Part shown: positions 25,100 through 34,584 of the stretch, piece by piece
How the letters are laid out: each line of letters begins with the position of its first letter
Numbering within the stretch: the first letter of the stretch is position 1
Assembly: GCF_004354045.1 (NCBI RefSeq)
Contig: NZ_SMRT01000004.1
Coordinates: 388,670 to 452,669 of the forward strand
Source of the DNA: Paenibacillus piri
GTDB lineage: Bacteria > Bacillota > Bacilli > Paenibacillales > NBRC-103111
Direction of reading: 5' to 3'
DNA: 64,000 nt
Notes under the pieces: model-generated
What the model was told of the DNA's origin: nothing
Seen by the model: the letters and a program-made list of their open reading frames with translations, nothing else
Database searches by the model: none
Made by a program: the position numbers and the translations under genes

Positions 25100-25977
25100 C
25101 CCGACACCTGCTGCGGGCAGGCAAACACGGCGACGACTCCGGGACCGGTATGCGTCCCTATTACCGCACCTATCCGGGTATAACGTGCGCTCTCGACCGT
25201 AAAATGCTCCTGCATCAAGTCATGCAGAGGCTTCGCATTGTCGATGGACTCGGCATAAGCGATCGCAATGTCAATCGGCCGTTCGCTCAAATCATGCTTT
25301 AACAGCTCGATGATGCGGGTCATTGCCTTTTTCTGGCCTCTCACTTTATCGACCGAATAAACAATGCCTGCATCCGATATGGACAATATCGGCTTAATGT
25401 TCAACAGCGAGCCGACCAACGCCGCCGCTTTGCCGATACGGCCGCCCTTTTGCAGAAACTCAAGCGTGTCGACCAAAAAATACAGCTTCATTTCGCGGCG
25501 CATCCGCTCGACCAACGCTATGATCTGCTCCTTGCTCTGTCCCGAACGTGCGGCCTTCGCCGCGGCTACGACGAGCATGCCGAAGCCGTAAGAAGCCGAT
25601 TTCGAGTCGATAACGGTCACATCCGCCCCCTCGTCCAGCATCGTTTTCGCAAGCTGCGCGGACTGATACGTTCCGCTCATACCGGAAGATAAATGAATGG
25701 ATACGACGGGGTCGTCCGAGGCGTCGGTCAACCGCTTAAACGTTTCCAAAAATTCGACCGGCGAAGGCTGCGAAGTTGTAGGAAGCTCCGGCGAAGCTAC
25801 CAGCTTTTCAAAAAACTCGGCCGTTTCCAGGTCGATCTGATCGCGATACGTTTCCATTCCAAAATGAACCTTTAACGGCACCAGCTCGATGCCCAACGAT
25901 TCCCTCAACTCGGCCGGAATATCGGCCGTGCTGTCCGTTACAATCCGCACCTGATTCAAAGATGGGTGCACCTCCAT
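25096..25977 (-). CDS. DegV-family fatty-acid-binding protein
   Basis: A fatty-acid carrier (FakB-like) of two domains, 293 residues. Marks are VRIVTDSTADIPAELRESLGIELVPLKVHFG at the N-terminus, PTTSQPSP (lipid head-group Thr/Ser motif), HLSSGMSGTYQSA, and the C-terminal GAVIGTHTGPGVV. It lies between fakA and recG. In FakAB systems the B protein presents acyl chains to FakA for phosphorylation, so neighbourhood and family agree on a fatty-acid kinase function. It occupies the place taken by sdaAB-sdaAA in B. subtilis. Confidence 0.93.
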
Positions 25978-26000
25978 GTGTTCCGTTTGTTTCCGCCGCT

Positions 26001-27881
26001 TTATTCTGCGGAGATGATATAATAATACAGCGGCTGCCCGCCGGCATGTACCTCGACCTCGGCATCGCTGTACGATTGTTCGATATAATGAACGATACGC
26101 TCGGTCTGCTCGGGATCGGCTTCCTCTCCCGTATAAATCGTTACGATTTCCGCCCCCTCCGCCATCAGGCTGTCAACCAGCTTGATCGCGGAAGCCGTCA
26201 AATCGGGCTCGGCCGTAACGATGCGGCCATTATGAATACCGATGTAATCGCCCTGCTTGATCTCCATGTCATCCATGCGCGTGTCGCGGACGGCAAAAGT
26301 CACAAGGCCTGACTGTACCTGTCCGATTGCCTCGTTCATCGCTTCCGCGTTCATTTCCGCCGTAGCATCCTCCCGCAACGAAAGCACCGCGGCCATTCCT
26401 TGCGGAATCGTTTTCGTCAGGATGACGATCACCTGCTTGTCGTCGATCAGCTCGGCTGCCTGTTGGGCCGCCATTGCAATGTTCGAGTTGTTGGGCAGTA
26501 TAAACACGGTACGCGCCCGAACTTGCCGGATCGCGCTCAATATATCCTCCGTGCTCGGGTTCATCGTCTGGCCGCCGGCCAGCACTTGATCGACACCCAG
26601 GCTGGCGAATATATCGGAGATGCCCTGACCGGCCGAGACGGCGACAAAGCCGAACGGCTTGAGTCCGCTCTGTGAAGTCATGGCAGCCGCGATGTCCGCG
26701 TGCGGACTTACGCCGGGATGCGTGCCCGACCGCAGCCCGCTCGCTCCTGAATCGGCATTGATTCCATCGGCCATGCCGGCTTCCTCCAGCAATATATGCG
26801 TATGCTGGTCGCGCATATTTTCAATTTTAATTCGGCTTAAATCGCCGTATTTCATCGCCAGGTTCATAACGCTGCCCGGATATTCCGCATGGATATGCAC
26901 CTTGACCAAATCGTCATCGGCCACTACGAGCAGCGAATCGCCCAATTCGGACAATTCCTGGCGGAATGCTAATTCGTCGAAGTTTGAACCGTTCAGCTTC
27001 CGATCCTGCAGCGTCACCATAAATTCAGTGCAGTAGCCGAATTCGATATCCTTGGTTGCGAGCTTCGCTTGTGCGCGCTGTGGTTTCGAGTGCTGCCGGA
27101 CGTCCCCGTCGAAGACGATTGCACCGGCGTCCGAATGCGGCTGCCGGCCCGGCGGCGCCTCCAAGACGGCTCGCTTGGCGCCGCCGGCATCCGTTCCAGC
27201 GGCCGCTGCGCCGGGAGCCGCAGCTCCCGTTACTTGCTGCTCGAGCGCTTGCAGAAAGCCCTCATAGATGAACATCAAGCCCTGCCCGCCGGCATCTACG
27301 ACGCCGACCTGCTTGAGCACCGGCAGCAAATCCGGCGTCTTCGACAAAGCCGCGTTTCCTTTGAGGCAAACCTCCTTCATCAGCTCGGCCATATCCGTAG
27401 CCCGGCCTGCCTGCTGTACGGCCTGCTTGGCCGCTTCTTTGGAAACGGTTAAAATCGTTCCCTCAACCGGCTTGACGACAGCTCTGTAGGCCATGTCGAC
27501 CCCGTTTTGCAGCGCGGCCGCAAATTGGACGGAATCGATATCGTCCGCATCAGCCACCGCCTTGGAAAAACCGCGAAACAATTGCGACAGAATGACGCCT
27601 GAATTGCCGCGTGCTCCCATCAGCAGCCCTTTCGCCATAGCTTCAGCCGCTTTGCCGATCTGCGCCGACGGGCGGCGCCGCAGCTCCTCGACGCCGGAAG
27701 TAAAAGTCAGGTTCATATTTGTCCCGGTATCCCCGTCGGGCACCGGAAATACATTGAGCGCATTGACCTGCTCCATATTTTCTCTAAGCTGCTGTGCCCC
27801 TTTTTCCACCATGCGGATCAAGTCATTTCCGTTAATGCGATTCAGGCGCTTAGCCAAATAAACCATTCCCCTTCCTGCCAC
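26001..27881 (-). CDS. fakA: FakA-like DAK-domain fatty acid kinase (YloV family)
   Basis: The kinase subunit that phosphorylates fatty acids held by DegV/FakB. The N-terminal DAK2 domain shows NALNVFPVPDGDTGTNMNLT, with metal-binding aspartates, and GARGNSGVILSQLFRG. A middle domain has EFGYCTEFMV and HIHAEYPG. The C-terminal DegV-like region has ILPNNSNIAMAAQQAAEL and GDYIGIHNGRIV. At 626 residues it is longer than B. subtilis YloV because of an Ala/Gly-rich linker near residues 215-260. The start is uncertain: the GTG at 27881, the ATG at 27866, or a TTG at 27857 with GGGGA 8 bases upstream. Confidence 0.93.
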   Translation of the reverse strand: MAGRGMVYLAKRLNRINGNDLIRMVEKGAQQLRENMEQVNALNVFPVPDGDTGTNMNLTFTSGVEELRRRPSAQIGKAAEAMAKGLLMGARGNSGVILSQLFRGFSKAVADADDIDSVQFAAALQNGVDMAYRAVVKPVEGTILTVSKEAAKQAVQQAGRATDMAELMKEVCLKGNAALSKTPDLLPVLKQVGVVDAGGQGLMFIYEGFLQALEQQVTGAAAPGAAAAGTDAGGAKRAVLEAPPGRQPHSDAGAIVFDGDVRQHSKPQRAQAKLATKDIEFGYCTEFMVTLQDRKLNGSNFDELAFRQELSELGDSLLVVADDDLVKVHIHAEYPGSVMNLAMKYGDLSRIKIENMRDQHTHILLEEAGMADGINADSGASGLRSGTHPGVSPHADIAAAMTSQSGLKPFGFVAVSAGQGISDIFASLGVDQVLAGGQTMNPSTEDILSAIRQVRARTVFILPNNSNIAMAAQQAAELIDDKQVIVILTKTIPQGMAAVLSLREDATAEMNAEAMNEAIGQVQSGLVTFAVRDTRMDDMEIKQGDYIGIHNGRIVTAEPDLTASAIKLVDSLMAEGAEIVTIYTGEEADPEQTERIVHYIEQSYSDAEVEVHAGGQPLYYYIISAE

Positions 27882-27922
27882 AAATGTAGCCGAATTCCAC
27901 AGTCCGGTCGTCTTCGTCTTCT

Positions 27923-28285
27923 TTATTCCGAAACCCGGACCCCTTGAACAAATATATTCACTGCGTCTACCTGGAGCCCGGCAACCTCATTCAGTACATA
28001 CTTCACTTTTGTTTGAACATTGCCCGCTACAACCGAAATTGACGTGCCGTAGCTGACGATGATATATAAGTCAATTGTCGTCGTACCTTGTACGTCTCGA
28101 TGGACCTCCACGCCGCGGCTCAAATTGTCCTGGCGCAGCAGCTCGGCAATGCCGTCCTTCAGCTGGTTGCGGGACGCCATACCGACGAGTCCATAACAAT
28201 CCAGCGCAGCCGAGCCTGCCAATACTGCAATAACATGCTCGGTCACCCATACCTTGCCATATTCCGAAGCCAGTTCAATAGCCAT
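27923..28285 (-). CDS. Asp23/Gls24-family protein (YloU)
   Basis: A 120-residue alkaline-shock/envelope-stress-family protein. It has the expected pattern: GKVWVTEHVIAVLAGSAALDCYGLVGMA, RGVEVHRDVQGTTTIDLYIIVSYGTSISVVAGNVQ and NIFVQGVRV. Family members lie beside the membrane and influence cell-wall and lipid homeostasis. It is 41 bases upstream of fakA, the usual yloU-yloV pairing, and divergent from rpmB. The 245-base gap to rpmB contains repeat R3. Confidence 0.93.
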   Translation of the reverse strand: MAIELASEYGKVWVTEHVIAVLAGSAALDCYGLVGMASRNQLKDGIAELLRQDNLSRGVEVHRDVQGTTTIDLYIIVSYGTSISVVAGNVQTKVKYVLNEVAGLQVDAVNIFVQGVRVSE

Positions 28286-28425
28286 CTTCCATAGCCCCCA
28301 TTAAAATCGATTAGAATGGACTAAGTTTCATTTTACTATAGATGACGCTATTTAAAAAGTCCGCGTTCCGCGGCAAAACGCCACGATAAATGAATCCGTC
28401 ACGGGTTCCCCGGGAAACTTGGCCA

Positions 28426-28478
28426 GGATAAACGGCTTCGCCGTCCTTAGGGACGTGCGCGTTTGTCAAGGTTGTGCG
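28426..28478 (+). repeat. Dispersed repeat copy R3
   Basis: GGATAAACGGCTTCGCCGTC, then CTTAGGGACGTGCGCG and TTTGTCAAGGTTGTGCG. The distal hairpin part is missing. It ends 28 bases before the rpmB -35. Confidence 0.7.
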
Positions 28479-28505
28479 TTACGACCAAAAAAAGCACGCC
28501 TCCCG

Positions 28506-28535
28506 TTGACGCCCATAACTGCACTATGTTATGAT
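28506..28535 (+). promoter_or_regulatory. rpmB promoter
   Basis: TTGACG (28506-28511), an 18-base spacer, TATGAT (28530-28535). It gives a leader of about 80 bases before the L28 start. Confidence 0.65.
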
Positions 28536-28623
28536 ATTTAAGTGTGTTTTTAACAGGATTTGCTTACGGAGAGAATGGTTTCGAAGATGCAGGTCGTCGA
28601 GGCTTTTAAGGAGGTGTAATACC

Positions 28624-28812
28624 ATGTCCCGCAAATGTTTTATTACCGGTAAAGGACCCGGAACTGGCAACCACGTTTCTCATGCTAACAACAAATCGAA
28701 GCGTACTTGGGGTGTTAACGTTCAAAAGGTTCGTATTCTTGTGGACGGTAAGCCAAAGCGCGTTTATGTAAGCACGAAGGCTTTGAAATCCGGAAAAGTC
28801 ACTCGTGTGTAA
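28624..28812 (+). CDS. rpmB: 50S ribosomal protein L28
   Basis: A large-subunit protein of 62 residues, starting [21 protein letters not shown] and ending [11 protein letters not shown]. It has the single N-terminal cysteine only, so it is the zinc-free form. AAGGAGGTG lies 7 bases before the ATG; the longer upstream frame is not needed. It is monocistronic between a good promoter and a strong terminator, and runs opposite to spoVM and yloU, as in B. subtilis. Confidence 0.97.
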   Translation: MSRKCFITGKGPGTGNHVSHANNKSKRTWGVNVQKVRILVDGKPKRVYVSTKALKSGKVTRV

Positions 28813-28835
28813 ACTTTTTCCACAAACAGACAAAA

Positions 28836-28862
28836 AGCACCTGGGGCTCAGGTGCTTTTTTT
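28836..28862 (+). terminator. Intrinsic terminator of rpmB
   Basis: AGCACCTG-GGGCT-CAGGTGCT stem followed by T7. Confidence 0.85.
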
Positions 28863-29038
28863 GATTGAATAGAAAGTATAAAATTTCATACTTTGCTTCG
28901 TACAACCTTGATAACGCGCCTGTCCCCTAAGGACGGCGATGCCGTTTATCCTTGATTGAATAGAAAGCCATACATTGCTTCTCACAACCTTGATAAACGT
29001 ACCCGTCCCATTAAGGATGGCTAAGCCGCTTATGCCAG
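28862..29038 (-). repeat. Dispersed repeat copies R4 and R5 in tandem (reverse orientation)
   Basis: R4 is 28862-28951 and R5 is 28952-29038. Read on the minus strand each begins GGATAAACGG or GGCATAAGCGG, continues CGCCGTCCTTAGGGGAC, GCGCGTTATCAAGGTTG, GAAGCAAAGTATG, and ends CTTTCTATTCAA. The unit is about 87-90 bases. Together they fill most of the 28813-29173 gap; nothing else is seen there. Confidence 0.75.
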
Positions 29039-29173
29039 GCTGTCAAGATCACATAAGTTTTGCAGCTTTAGCTTCGCGTCGGCCTTACAAACGCGCTCGT
29101 CCTTGTATCGGGCGAGACAGCATCCGATCCCGGGTTGTTCAAACAAACCGCTAAGTATAAGACCGCAATGCCG

Positions 29174-29254
29174 TCAGTTTTTGCTAAATGTGCTAAGTAC
29201 AGCTTTTACCAATCCGCCCAACAACTTAGGTAGCTTGATCGTGTAAAATTTCAT
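29174..29254 (-). CDS. spoVM: Stage V sporulation protein M (26 residues)
   Basis: An amphipathic-helix peptide that marks the convex forespore membrane and anchors the spore coat through SpoIVA. The translation begins MKFYTIKLPKLLGGLVKAV and ends STFSKN, matching B. subtilis SpoVM in length (26) and keeping the Pro9 kink. The ATG is preceded by AAGGAGGGGC. It lies between rpe and rpmB exactly as in B. subtilis. It is too short for ordinary ORF detection. A 34-codon ORF ends with TGA directly before its ATG. Confidence 0.93.
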   Translation of the reverse strand: MKFYTIKLPKLLGGLVKAVLSTFSKN

Positions 29255-29359
29255 TCATGCCCCTCCTTCTAGTTTGCGTAAAAGCTGCTCCGATTTCGCC
29301 ACATTGTCCGTGTCTGATACGGTGATACGCTGCTTTACCCAAGCGACAAGTTTATCCAT
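29255..29359 (-). CDS. 34-codon micro-ORF immediately upstream of spoVM
   Basis: ATG at 29359 to TGA at 29255-29257, encoding MDKLVAWVKQRI ... SEQLLRKLEGGA, a charged helical peptide with no family I recognise. Its TGA is followed at once by the spoVM ATG in the same frame, and its last codons encode the spoVM ribosome binding site. GGAGG lies 13 bases before its ATG, a rather long spacing, and TATAAT lies in that spacing, so this could instead be promoter DNA. Confidence 0.4.
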   Translation of the reverse strand: MDKLVAWVKQRITVSDTDNVAKSEQLLRKLEGGA

Positions 29360-29412
29360 GCTTTATTATATTCCTCCGCATGCAAAACGTGCCTATCCCA
29401 TATTCGAGTCCG

Positions 29413-29448
29413 AAAAAACAAAAAGGCCACAAAAGCCTGAACTTTTGT
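29413..29448 (-). terminator. Weak intrinsic terminator candidate
   Basis: ACAAAAG-TTCAGG-CTTTTGT stem followed on the minus strand by GGCC and TTTTTGTTTTTT. It would close the prkC-rsgA-rpe operon before spoVM. Confidence 0.35.
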
Positions 29449-29585
29449 AACCATGTTATGCGGCGGTAAGCCGTTTTATGCCATTGTTTAATTCGTACCG
29501 GCACACTTGTCCGGTCTTTAATCCGATTGAGCAAGCGCTGCGCACATTTGAGCGCAGCGCCTCGGCCTGTGCCGGCGAAACCGGA

Positions 29586-29837
29586 TTAAGCCGGTAGCGG
29601 TCCCGCCTTGATCGTTAAATATATCGCGTAAATAACGGCGAAGATGAAATAAAGCACAATTGTCGTAATGACGAATGCGATCCGCATGCCGCGGCTCTCG
29701 TATTTTTTAAAAAACTGGATGCCGGTAAACAGCGCCCCCAACGAAAATATGTATTTCAATAAATCCTGAATTTGCGAAAACAGGGTCAATAGCCCGGCGC
29801 ACAGTACGCTAAACCCGAGCACGATCAAAAATTTCAA
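29586..29837 (-). CDS. Small membrane protein
   Basis: An 83-residue hydrophobic protein with three likely membrane segments: LKFLIVLGFSVLCAGLLTLF, LLKYIFSLGALFTGIQFF and IAFVITTIVLYFIFAVIYAIY. I do not recognise the family. The start is TTG at 29837, 5 bases after GAGG and 7 bases after the rpe stop; the longer frame overlaps rpe. It stands where B. subtilis has thiN (thiamine pyrophosphokinase). Confidence 0.6.
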   Translation of the reverse strand: MKFLIVLGFSVLCAGLLTLFSQIQDLLKYIFSLGALFTGIQFFKKYESRGMRIAFVITTIVLYFIFAVIYAIYLTIKAGPLPA

Positions 29838-29844
29838 CGCCGCC

Positions 29845-30501
29845 TCACTCCCCGCCCCGAATGAGCCGAATCGCTTCGGCGCGGTCGGTCTGGTTGAATA
29901 CGGCATTTCCCGCCACAAGCACATCGGCTCCGGCCGCGGTCACCCGACGCGCCGTCTCTGCATTGATTCCGCCGTCCACCTCGATATGTACCCGCTGCAA
30001 GCCGCGTTCGTTCAACATTTCACGCAGCCTGGCAATCTTGGGCAGCATGCCCGGAATAAACTGCTGGCCTCCGAAGCCGGGATTGACCGTCATGATGAGC
30101 ACGAGATCGAGCGCCTCGTCCATCACATGCTCGATAGCGGTTAACGGAGTTGCCGGATTAAGAACGACACCGGCCTTGACGTCCTGCTCCTTAATAAAAT
30201 GAAGCGTGCGGTGCAGATGACGGCATGCTTCCGCATGGACCGATATCAGATCGGCTCCCGCCTTTGTAAAGGGCGTAATGTACGAATCCGGATTGTCTAT
30301 CATCAAATGGACGTCCAGTGTCAGCGCCGTGTGAGGCCGAATCGCTTCGACCACGAGCGGTCCGATCGTCATATTGGGAACAAAATGGCCGTCCATCACA
30401 TCCACATGGATCCAGTCCGCACCGCCGCGCTCCACATCGGCAATTTCGGCACCGAGCTTGGAAAAATCCGCGGATAATATGGATGGAGCGATTTTCAGCA
30501 T
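29845..30501 (-). CDS. rpe: Ribulose-phosphate 3-epimerase
   Basis: Interconverts ribulose-5-phosphate and xylulose-5-phosphate in the pentose phosphate pathway. It is a TIM barrel of 218 residues: [38 protein letters not shown] (metal/catalytic His and Asp), [26 protein letters not shown] and [12 protein letters not shown] (phosphate site). Only one base separates its start from the rsgA stop, so translation is probably coupled. Confidence 0.97.
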   Translation of the reverse strand: MLKIAPSILSADFSKLGAEIADVERGGADWIHVDVMDGHFVPNMTIGPLVVEAIRPHTALTLDVHLMIDNPDSYITPFTKAGADLISVHAEACRHLHRTLHFIKEQDVKAGVVLNPATPLTAIEHVMDEALDLVLIMTVNPGFGGQQFIPGMLPKIARLREMLNERGLQRVHIEVDGGINAETARRVTAAGADVLVAGNAVFNQTDRAEAIRLIRGGE

Positions 30502-30502
30502 G

Positions 30503-31468
30503 TCAGTACCTCCTTTTTCTCTCTTTAATCTCTGTCAAAAAATACAAGTAATGCTCGTAACGCGACTCGGCGATTCGGCCCTGCTCTTTGGCTTCAATGA
30601 CTTTGCAGCCGGGCTCATGCTGATGGAGGCAGCCGCGGAATTTACAGCTTTCCGCAAGCTGCTGAAATTCCTTGAAGCAGGCGCTCAGCTCCTCGGCTGC
30701 CCCGATTTGCGCGAAATCGAGCTGACTGAAGCCCGGCGTATCGGCTACCAGGCCTCCGTTTTGCAGCCGGATCAGCTCGACATGCCGGGTCGTATGCTTC
30801 CCCCGGCCCAGCTTCATGCTGATCTGGTTCGTTTCAAGCTGCAGTCCGGGCACCATGGCGTTGAGCAGCGACGATTTGCCGACACCGGACTGTCCGGCAA
30901 AGACGGAGATATGGCCGGACAGCCGCTGCAGCACCGGTTCAATTCCGATGCCCAGCTTGGCGCTTGTGACGACAACCTGATATCCGATCGATTCATACAA
31001 ATGAACGATCGCATTCATCGGCTCCAGATTATCGCTCGCGCAAAAGCTGGAATAAGCTTCCGTCATCGACAATTCCGCACCGTCCGAAGCCGGCTCGCCG
31101 CTCTCGATTAAATCCTGTTTCGTCAAGCAAATAATCGTCTCCAGACCGGCGTTCTCGGTATGGACCAGAAATTTGTCCAGCAGCTGCAAATTGAGCGCAG
31201 GCTCCTGCACCGCAAACACCAGTACAACCAGCTCCACGTTTGCAACCTGCGGCCGGATCAGCTCCGAGCTGCGCGGTAAAATTTCATCCACCGTGCCTTC
31301 TCCGTTTTCGGTCAGCTCATATACGACTCTATCCCCTACCAACGGCGTCTCGCCGCGTTTCTTGAAAATACCGCGGGCTCTGCACTGCACCGGAACCATG
31401 CCCTCATCATCCTCGGGCAGCACGTAATAATAGCCGCTTAACGCTTTTACAATAAGGCCCGATGGCAT
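30503..31468 (-). CDS. rsgA: Ribosome biogenesis GTPase RsgA (CpgA)
   Basis: A circularly permuted GTPase acting in late 30S assembly. The OB domain is residues 1-70. LTKQDL is the G4 motif and comes before [14 protein letters not shown] (G1) and DTPGFSQLD (G3), as the permutation requires. The C-terminal zinc site is [14 protein letters not shown]. The length of 321 is slightly long for the family. Its start overlaps the prkC stop by one base (TGATG). In B. subtilis CpgA is phosphorylated by PrkC, and the genes are neighbours here too. Confidence 0.96.
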   Translation of the reverse strand: MPSGLIVKALSGYYYVLPEDDEGMVPVQCRARGIFKKRGETPLVGDRVVYELTENGEGTVDEILPRSSELIRPQVANVELVVLVFAVQEPALNLQLLDKFLVHTENAGLETIICLTKQDLIESGEPASDGAELSMTEAYSSFCASDNLEPMNAIVHLYESIGYQVVVTSAKLGIGIEPVLQRLSGHISVFAGQSGVGKSSLLNAMVPGLQLETNQISMKLGRGKHTTRHVELIRLQNGGLVADTPGFSQLDFAQIGAAEELSACFKEFQQLAESCKFRGCLHQHEPGCKVIEAKEQGRIAESRYEHYLYFLTEIKERKRRY

Positions 31469-33783
31469 CAGCTTCTGCCTCCCGCTGCCGGTGTGGCTCC
31501 GTTCCCGCCGCCTGCGGGCGGCGGCGGCGTGCCCGGAGCTCCGCTGCCGGTTCCCGTTCCGGCACCATTGCCGGTTCCCGAACCCGGTTGCGCTCCGGTT
31601 CCGGTGCCGCCATTGCCGTTGCCGGCGCCGCCCGTTCCTGCGCCCGGCGTGGATCCCGTTCCCTGCGTTCCGCCGGGATTGCCGGGCTTTGTGCCGTCAG
31701 GCGCAGTTCCGCTGCCCGGCGTGCCTTGACCTTGCCCCGGCGGCGTCGTTACGCCCCCGGGAGTTGTCGAACCGGGTGCCGTCGAACCCGACGTTACAGG
31801 CACCGGTGTAAACGGCTTGCCATTTTTCTGAGCGACAAAATCGTCGTACGTGACTGTAATCATATCGGCCAGCACATTGTCCTTCTTAATTTGAATGACA
31901 GCCCGTTTATCCGGGGATACGACCAAGTTGACGTCAACCGTGGTCACCTTCGAAATTTTGACCGATTTGTACTCGAAGTTATCGTACTGGGCATCGCTCA
32001 AAATAAACTTAACCGTCGTTTCCTTGCCTTCCTTGGTCGGTGTGACCGGAACGGCAATTTTCATCGGGCCCGCATCCTCCGGCAGTCCGGAGCTGATAAT
32101 CAGTTTAATTTCCGCTCCCGGGGAAACCTCATCATTATATTTGTAAGGGAACTGCGTAATGACTTTCCCTTTCGGCTGCTTGTAGCTCGTTTCCACATTG
32201 ATGCCGTCCTGCGCCAGCTTCAGATTGCTTGCGGCAATCCGCGTTCTGGCCTCCGCCTCGCTCAAGCCGACCAGATCGGGCATTTTGAACGTCTCTCTGC
32301 CTTTGCTGACTGTCAGCAGGACGTTGACCGTTGCAGGATCGAATTCCTCATTAAGGGCCGGATTTTGAATTACGACCGTTTCCGGATCTTCATCTACGAA
32401 TTTCGGGTCGATTTTGATCCGGTCCTCCGTAATGCCGACCGCCATCAGCGCCGTTTTGGCATCGCCCAGCTTTTTGCCGGTCACGCTTGGCATTTTTTGC
32501 TTTTCCGCGCCTTTGCTTACATAGATCGTTTCCTTGCCGTGAAGCTTGAGCTTCATATTCATATGATCCTGGCGGATAACAATATCCTTCGGCACGTCCT
32601 TCGAATATTCAGGAACGACCTCAGCCTCCAGGCCGGCGGCGGTAAGCATCGCCTGAGCCTCCGTTAACGGCTTGTTGACGACTGTCGGCACGTCGACATC
32701 CTGAATGACAACCTTGGATTTAACGTATCCTACCAAATACCACATCCCGGCCAACAGCATCAGCAGAATGATGATCCATACGAGCGGCTTGATCCAACGT
32801 TTTTTCTTTTTTCCCGAAGCCTCGTCCTCATCCGCGTCTTCATCCTCATCGTCCGCCGTGTCCGATCCCGTATATTGATTGGGGCGGATCGCAGGAATGA
32901 CCAGCGTTTTCTCCTCATCAAGCTCATCATCGTCCATGAAGCTGATTTTGGCTTCGTTGCGCCGATGCGGCAGCAGACAGCTGTCGAGATCGTCAAGCAT
33001 TTGCTTGGCGGAACGGTAGCGCTCCGACGGATTTTTGCGCATCGCTTTTAAAATGATATTTTCGACGCTTTGCGGAATGAGCGGATTCACTTTGCGCGGC
33101 TCTTCCACTTCTTCCTGCAAATGCTTTAAAGCGACGCTGATCGGACTTTCCCCCAAAAAAGGCAGACGGCCGGTCAGCATTTGATACATGACAATCCCGA
33201 GTGAATACAAATCCGATTGCTCTCCGGTAGGAGTGCCTTTGGCATGCTCAGGGGAAAAATAATGAACCGAACCGACCACGGAGCCGGTTTGCGTAATGGT
33301 TGAGGATGTGACAGCACGGGCGATGCCGAAATCAGTTACTTTCACTCTGCCGTTTTTGCCGATTAAAATATTATGAGGCTTAATATCGCGATGAATGATT
33401 TGATTATGATGGGCATGATCGAGCGCGTCGCAAATTTGGCCGGCAAAATGGACGGCTTCCTCCACCTGCAGCGGCGCCTTCTCCTTGATCAGTTCGTTCA
33501 AGGTGGTGCCTTCGATATATTCCATCACAATATAGTGAACGTCATCTTCCTGACCGACATCGTAGATGCTGACTACGTTCGAGTGGGATAATGACGCGGC
33601 AGCCTGGGCCTCGCGCCGAAACCGTTGAATGAATTCCTCGTCGTGGACATACTGCGAACGCAATATTTTGACAGCCACATGGCGATGCAGCAAAATATCA
33701 AGCGCTTTATAGACAATAGCCATTCCGCCGCCGCCCACGCGTTCAAGGATTTCATAACGTCCTCCCAGCCGGTTACCTATCAT
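31468..33783 (-). CDS. prkC: PASTA-domain Ser/Thr protein kinase PrkC
   Basis: A membrane eukaryotic-type kinase sensing muropeptides, acting in germination, stationary phase and wall homeostasis. The kinase domain (1-270) has VAVKIL (Lys39), HRDIKPHN (131-138) and DFGIARA (151-157). An acidic juxtamembrane stretch is at 285-325 and a TM segment at 330-352. PASTA repeats are at about 355-425, 426-495 and 496-567. A beta-rich module follows at 570-650. Residues 663-771 are an unusual Gly/Thr/Pro-rich low-complexity tail. The partner phosphatase prpC is 6 bases upstream. Confidence 0.95.
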   Translation of the reverse strand: MIGNRLGGRYEILERVGGGGMAIVYKALDILLHRHVAVKILRSQYVHDEEFIQRFRREAQAAASLSHSNVVSIYDVGQEDDVHYIVMEYIEGTTLNELIKEKAPLQVEEAVHFAGQICDALDHAHHNQIIHRDIKPHNILIGKNGRVKVTDFGIARAVTSSTITQTGSVVGSVHYFSPEHAKGTPTGEQSDLYSLGIVMYQMLTGRLPFLGESPISVALKHLQEEVEEPRKVNPLIPQSVENIILKAMRKNPSERYRSAKQMLDDLDSCLLPHRRNEAKISFMDDDELDEEKTLVIPAIRPNQYTGSDTADDEDEDADEDEASGKKKKRWIKPLVWIIILLMLLAGMWYLVGYVKSKVVIQDVDVPTVVNKPLTEAQAMLTAAGLEAEVVPEYSKDVPKDIVIRQDHMNMKLKLHGKETIYVSKGAEKQKMPSVTGKKLGDAKTALMAVGITEDRIKIDPKFVDEDPETVVIQNPALNEEFDPATVNVLLTVSKGRETFKMPDLVGLSEAEARTRIAASNLKLAQDGINVETSYKQPKGKVITQFPYKYNDEVSPGAEIKLIISSGLPEDAGPMKIAVPVTPTKEGKETTVKFILSDAQYDNFEYKSVKISKVTTVDVNLVVSPDKRAVIQIKKDNVLADMITVTYDDFVAQKNGKPFTPVPVTSGSTAPGSTTPGGVTTPPGQGQGTPGSGTAPDGTKPGNPGGTQGTGSTPGAGTGGAGNGNGGTGTGAQPGSGTGNGAGTGTGSGAPGTPPPPAGGGNGATPAAGGRS

Positions 33784-33789
33784 TCATCA

Positions 33790-34584
33790 TCACCTCTCTT
33801 CACCGTCAAAATGAGCTGTGTCCACTGCGGTGCTCCCGGCATCGTTGCTGACGAGAACTACGGTAATGTTGTCGTCGCCGCCGGCCTCCATCGCTTCCGC
33901 AACAAGCCGCTGCGCCTTGCCTTCAAGCAGGCCGTCCCCATTGACGACCGCCAGAAGCCGCTCCCGGCTGACCAGGCCGCTGAGTCCGTCGCTGCATAGC
34001 AACAAAACATCGCCGTACCGCCATTGCACGTCCCGTACATCGACTTCGATCCCGGCTTCCGTCCCAAGCGCCCGGGTCAGCACGTTGCGCCGAGGATGGT
34101 GACCCGCTTCTTCACGGGTAATTTGCCCGCTCTTGACCAGTTCGTTGACGAGCGAATGATCCTCGGTTAGCTGCTCGATGCCCGCCTGGTTCACCTGATA
34201 GGCCCGGCTATCGCCGATATGGCCGACAACGACCGTATGCTCGTCCGCGATGACGGCCACGACGGTCGTACCCATTCCATGGTAATTTTCCCGCTCCGCG
34301 GCAAATGCAAATATATTTGCATTGGCAAGCTCTATCGCCGCTCTCAGGCGGTTTTTTCGTTCCTCGACAGAGGCGTCTCCCGGTATCGACTGCAGCTCGG
34401 TATGAATGATTTCCACAGCCATCTGACTTGCGATATCGCCTGCCTGGTGGCCTCCCATCCCGTCCGCTACGATTGCCAGCACGAAGCCGTTCAAATCTTC
34501 CTGTACGACCGCCCTGTCTTCATTAACCAAACGGACACGTCCGATATCCGTTTGATTCGCCGTTCTTATCATGCTTCCCCTCAC
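33790..34584 (-). CDS. prpC: PP2C-family Ser/Thr phosphatase (PrpC/Stp)
   Basis: Dephosphorylates PrkC and its targets. Metal-binding motifs are ordered as usual: [47 protein letters not shown] and [11 protein letters not shown]. The GTG at 34584 overlaps the rlmN stop by 4 bases; an ATG at 34572 ([15 protein letters not shown]) has GAGGGGA just before it and may be the real start. It is co-transcribed with rlmN upstream and prkC downstream. Confidence 0.95.
   Translation of the reverse strand: MRGSMIRTANQTDIGRVRLVNEDRAVVQEDLNGFVLAIVADGMGGHQAGDIASQMAVEIIHTELQSIPGDASVEERKNRLRAAIELANANIFAFAAERENYHGMGTTVVAVIADEHTVVVGHIGDSRAYQVNQAGIEQLTEDHSLVNELVKSGQITREEAGHHPRRNVLTRALGTEAGIEVDVRDVQWRYGDVLLLCSDGLSGLVSRERLLAVVNGDGLLEGKAQRLVAEAMEAGGDDNITVVLVSNDAGSTAVDTAHFDGEER

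Noticed and set aside
28862..29038. CRISPR array at the tandem repeats
   Set aside because: Only two diverged long units, no short identical repeats with unique spacers, and no cas genes.
29352..29534. 60-codon minus-strand ORF upstream of spoVM
   Set aside because: No ribosome binding site and no family pattern; it overlaps a hairpin and the better-placed micro-ORF.
31462..32667. 401-codon plus-strand ORF opposite prkC
   Set aside because: Its Arg/Ser/Ala start is just the complement of the Gly/Thr-rich tail of PrkC.
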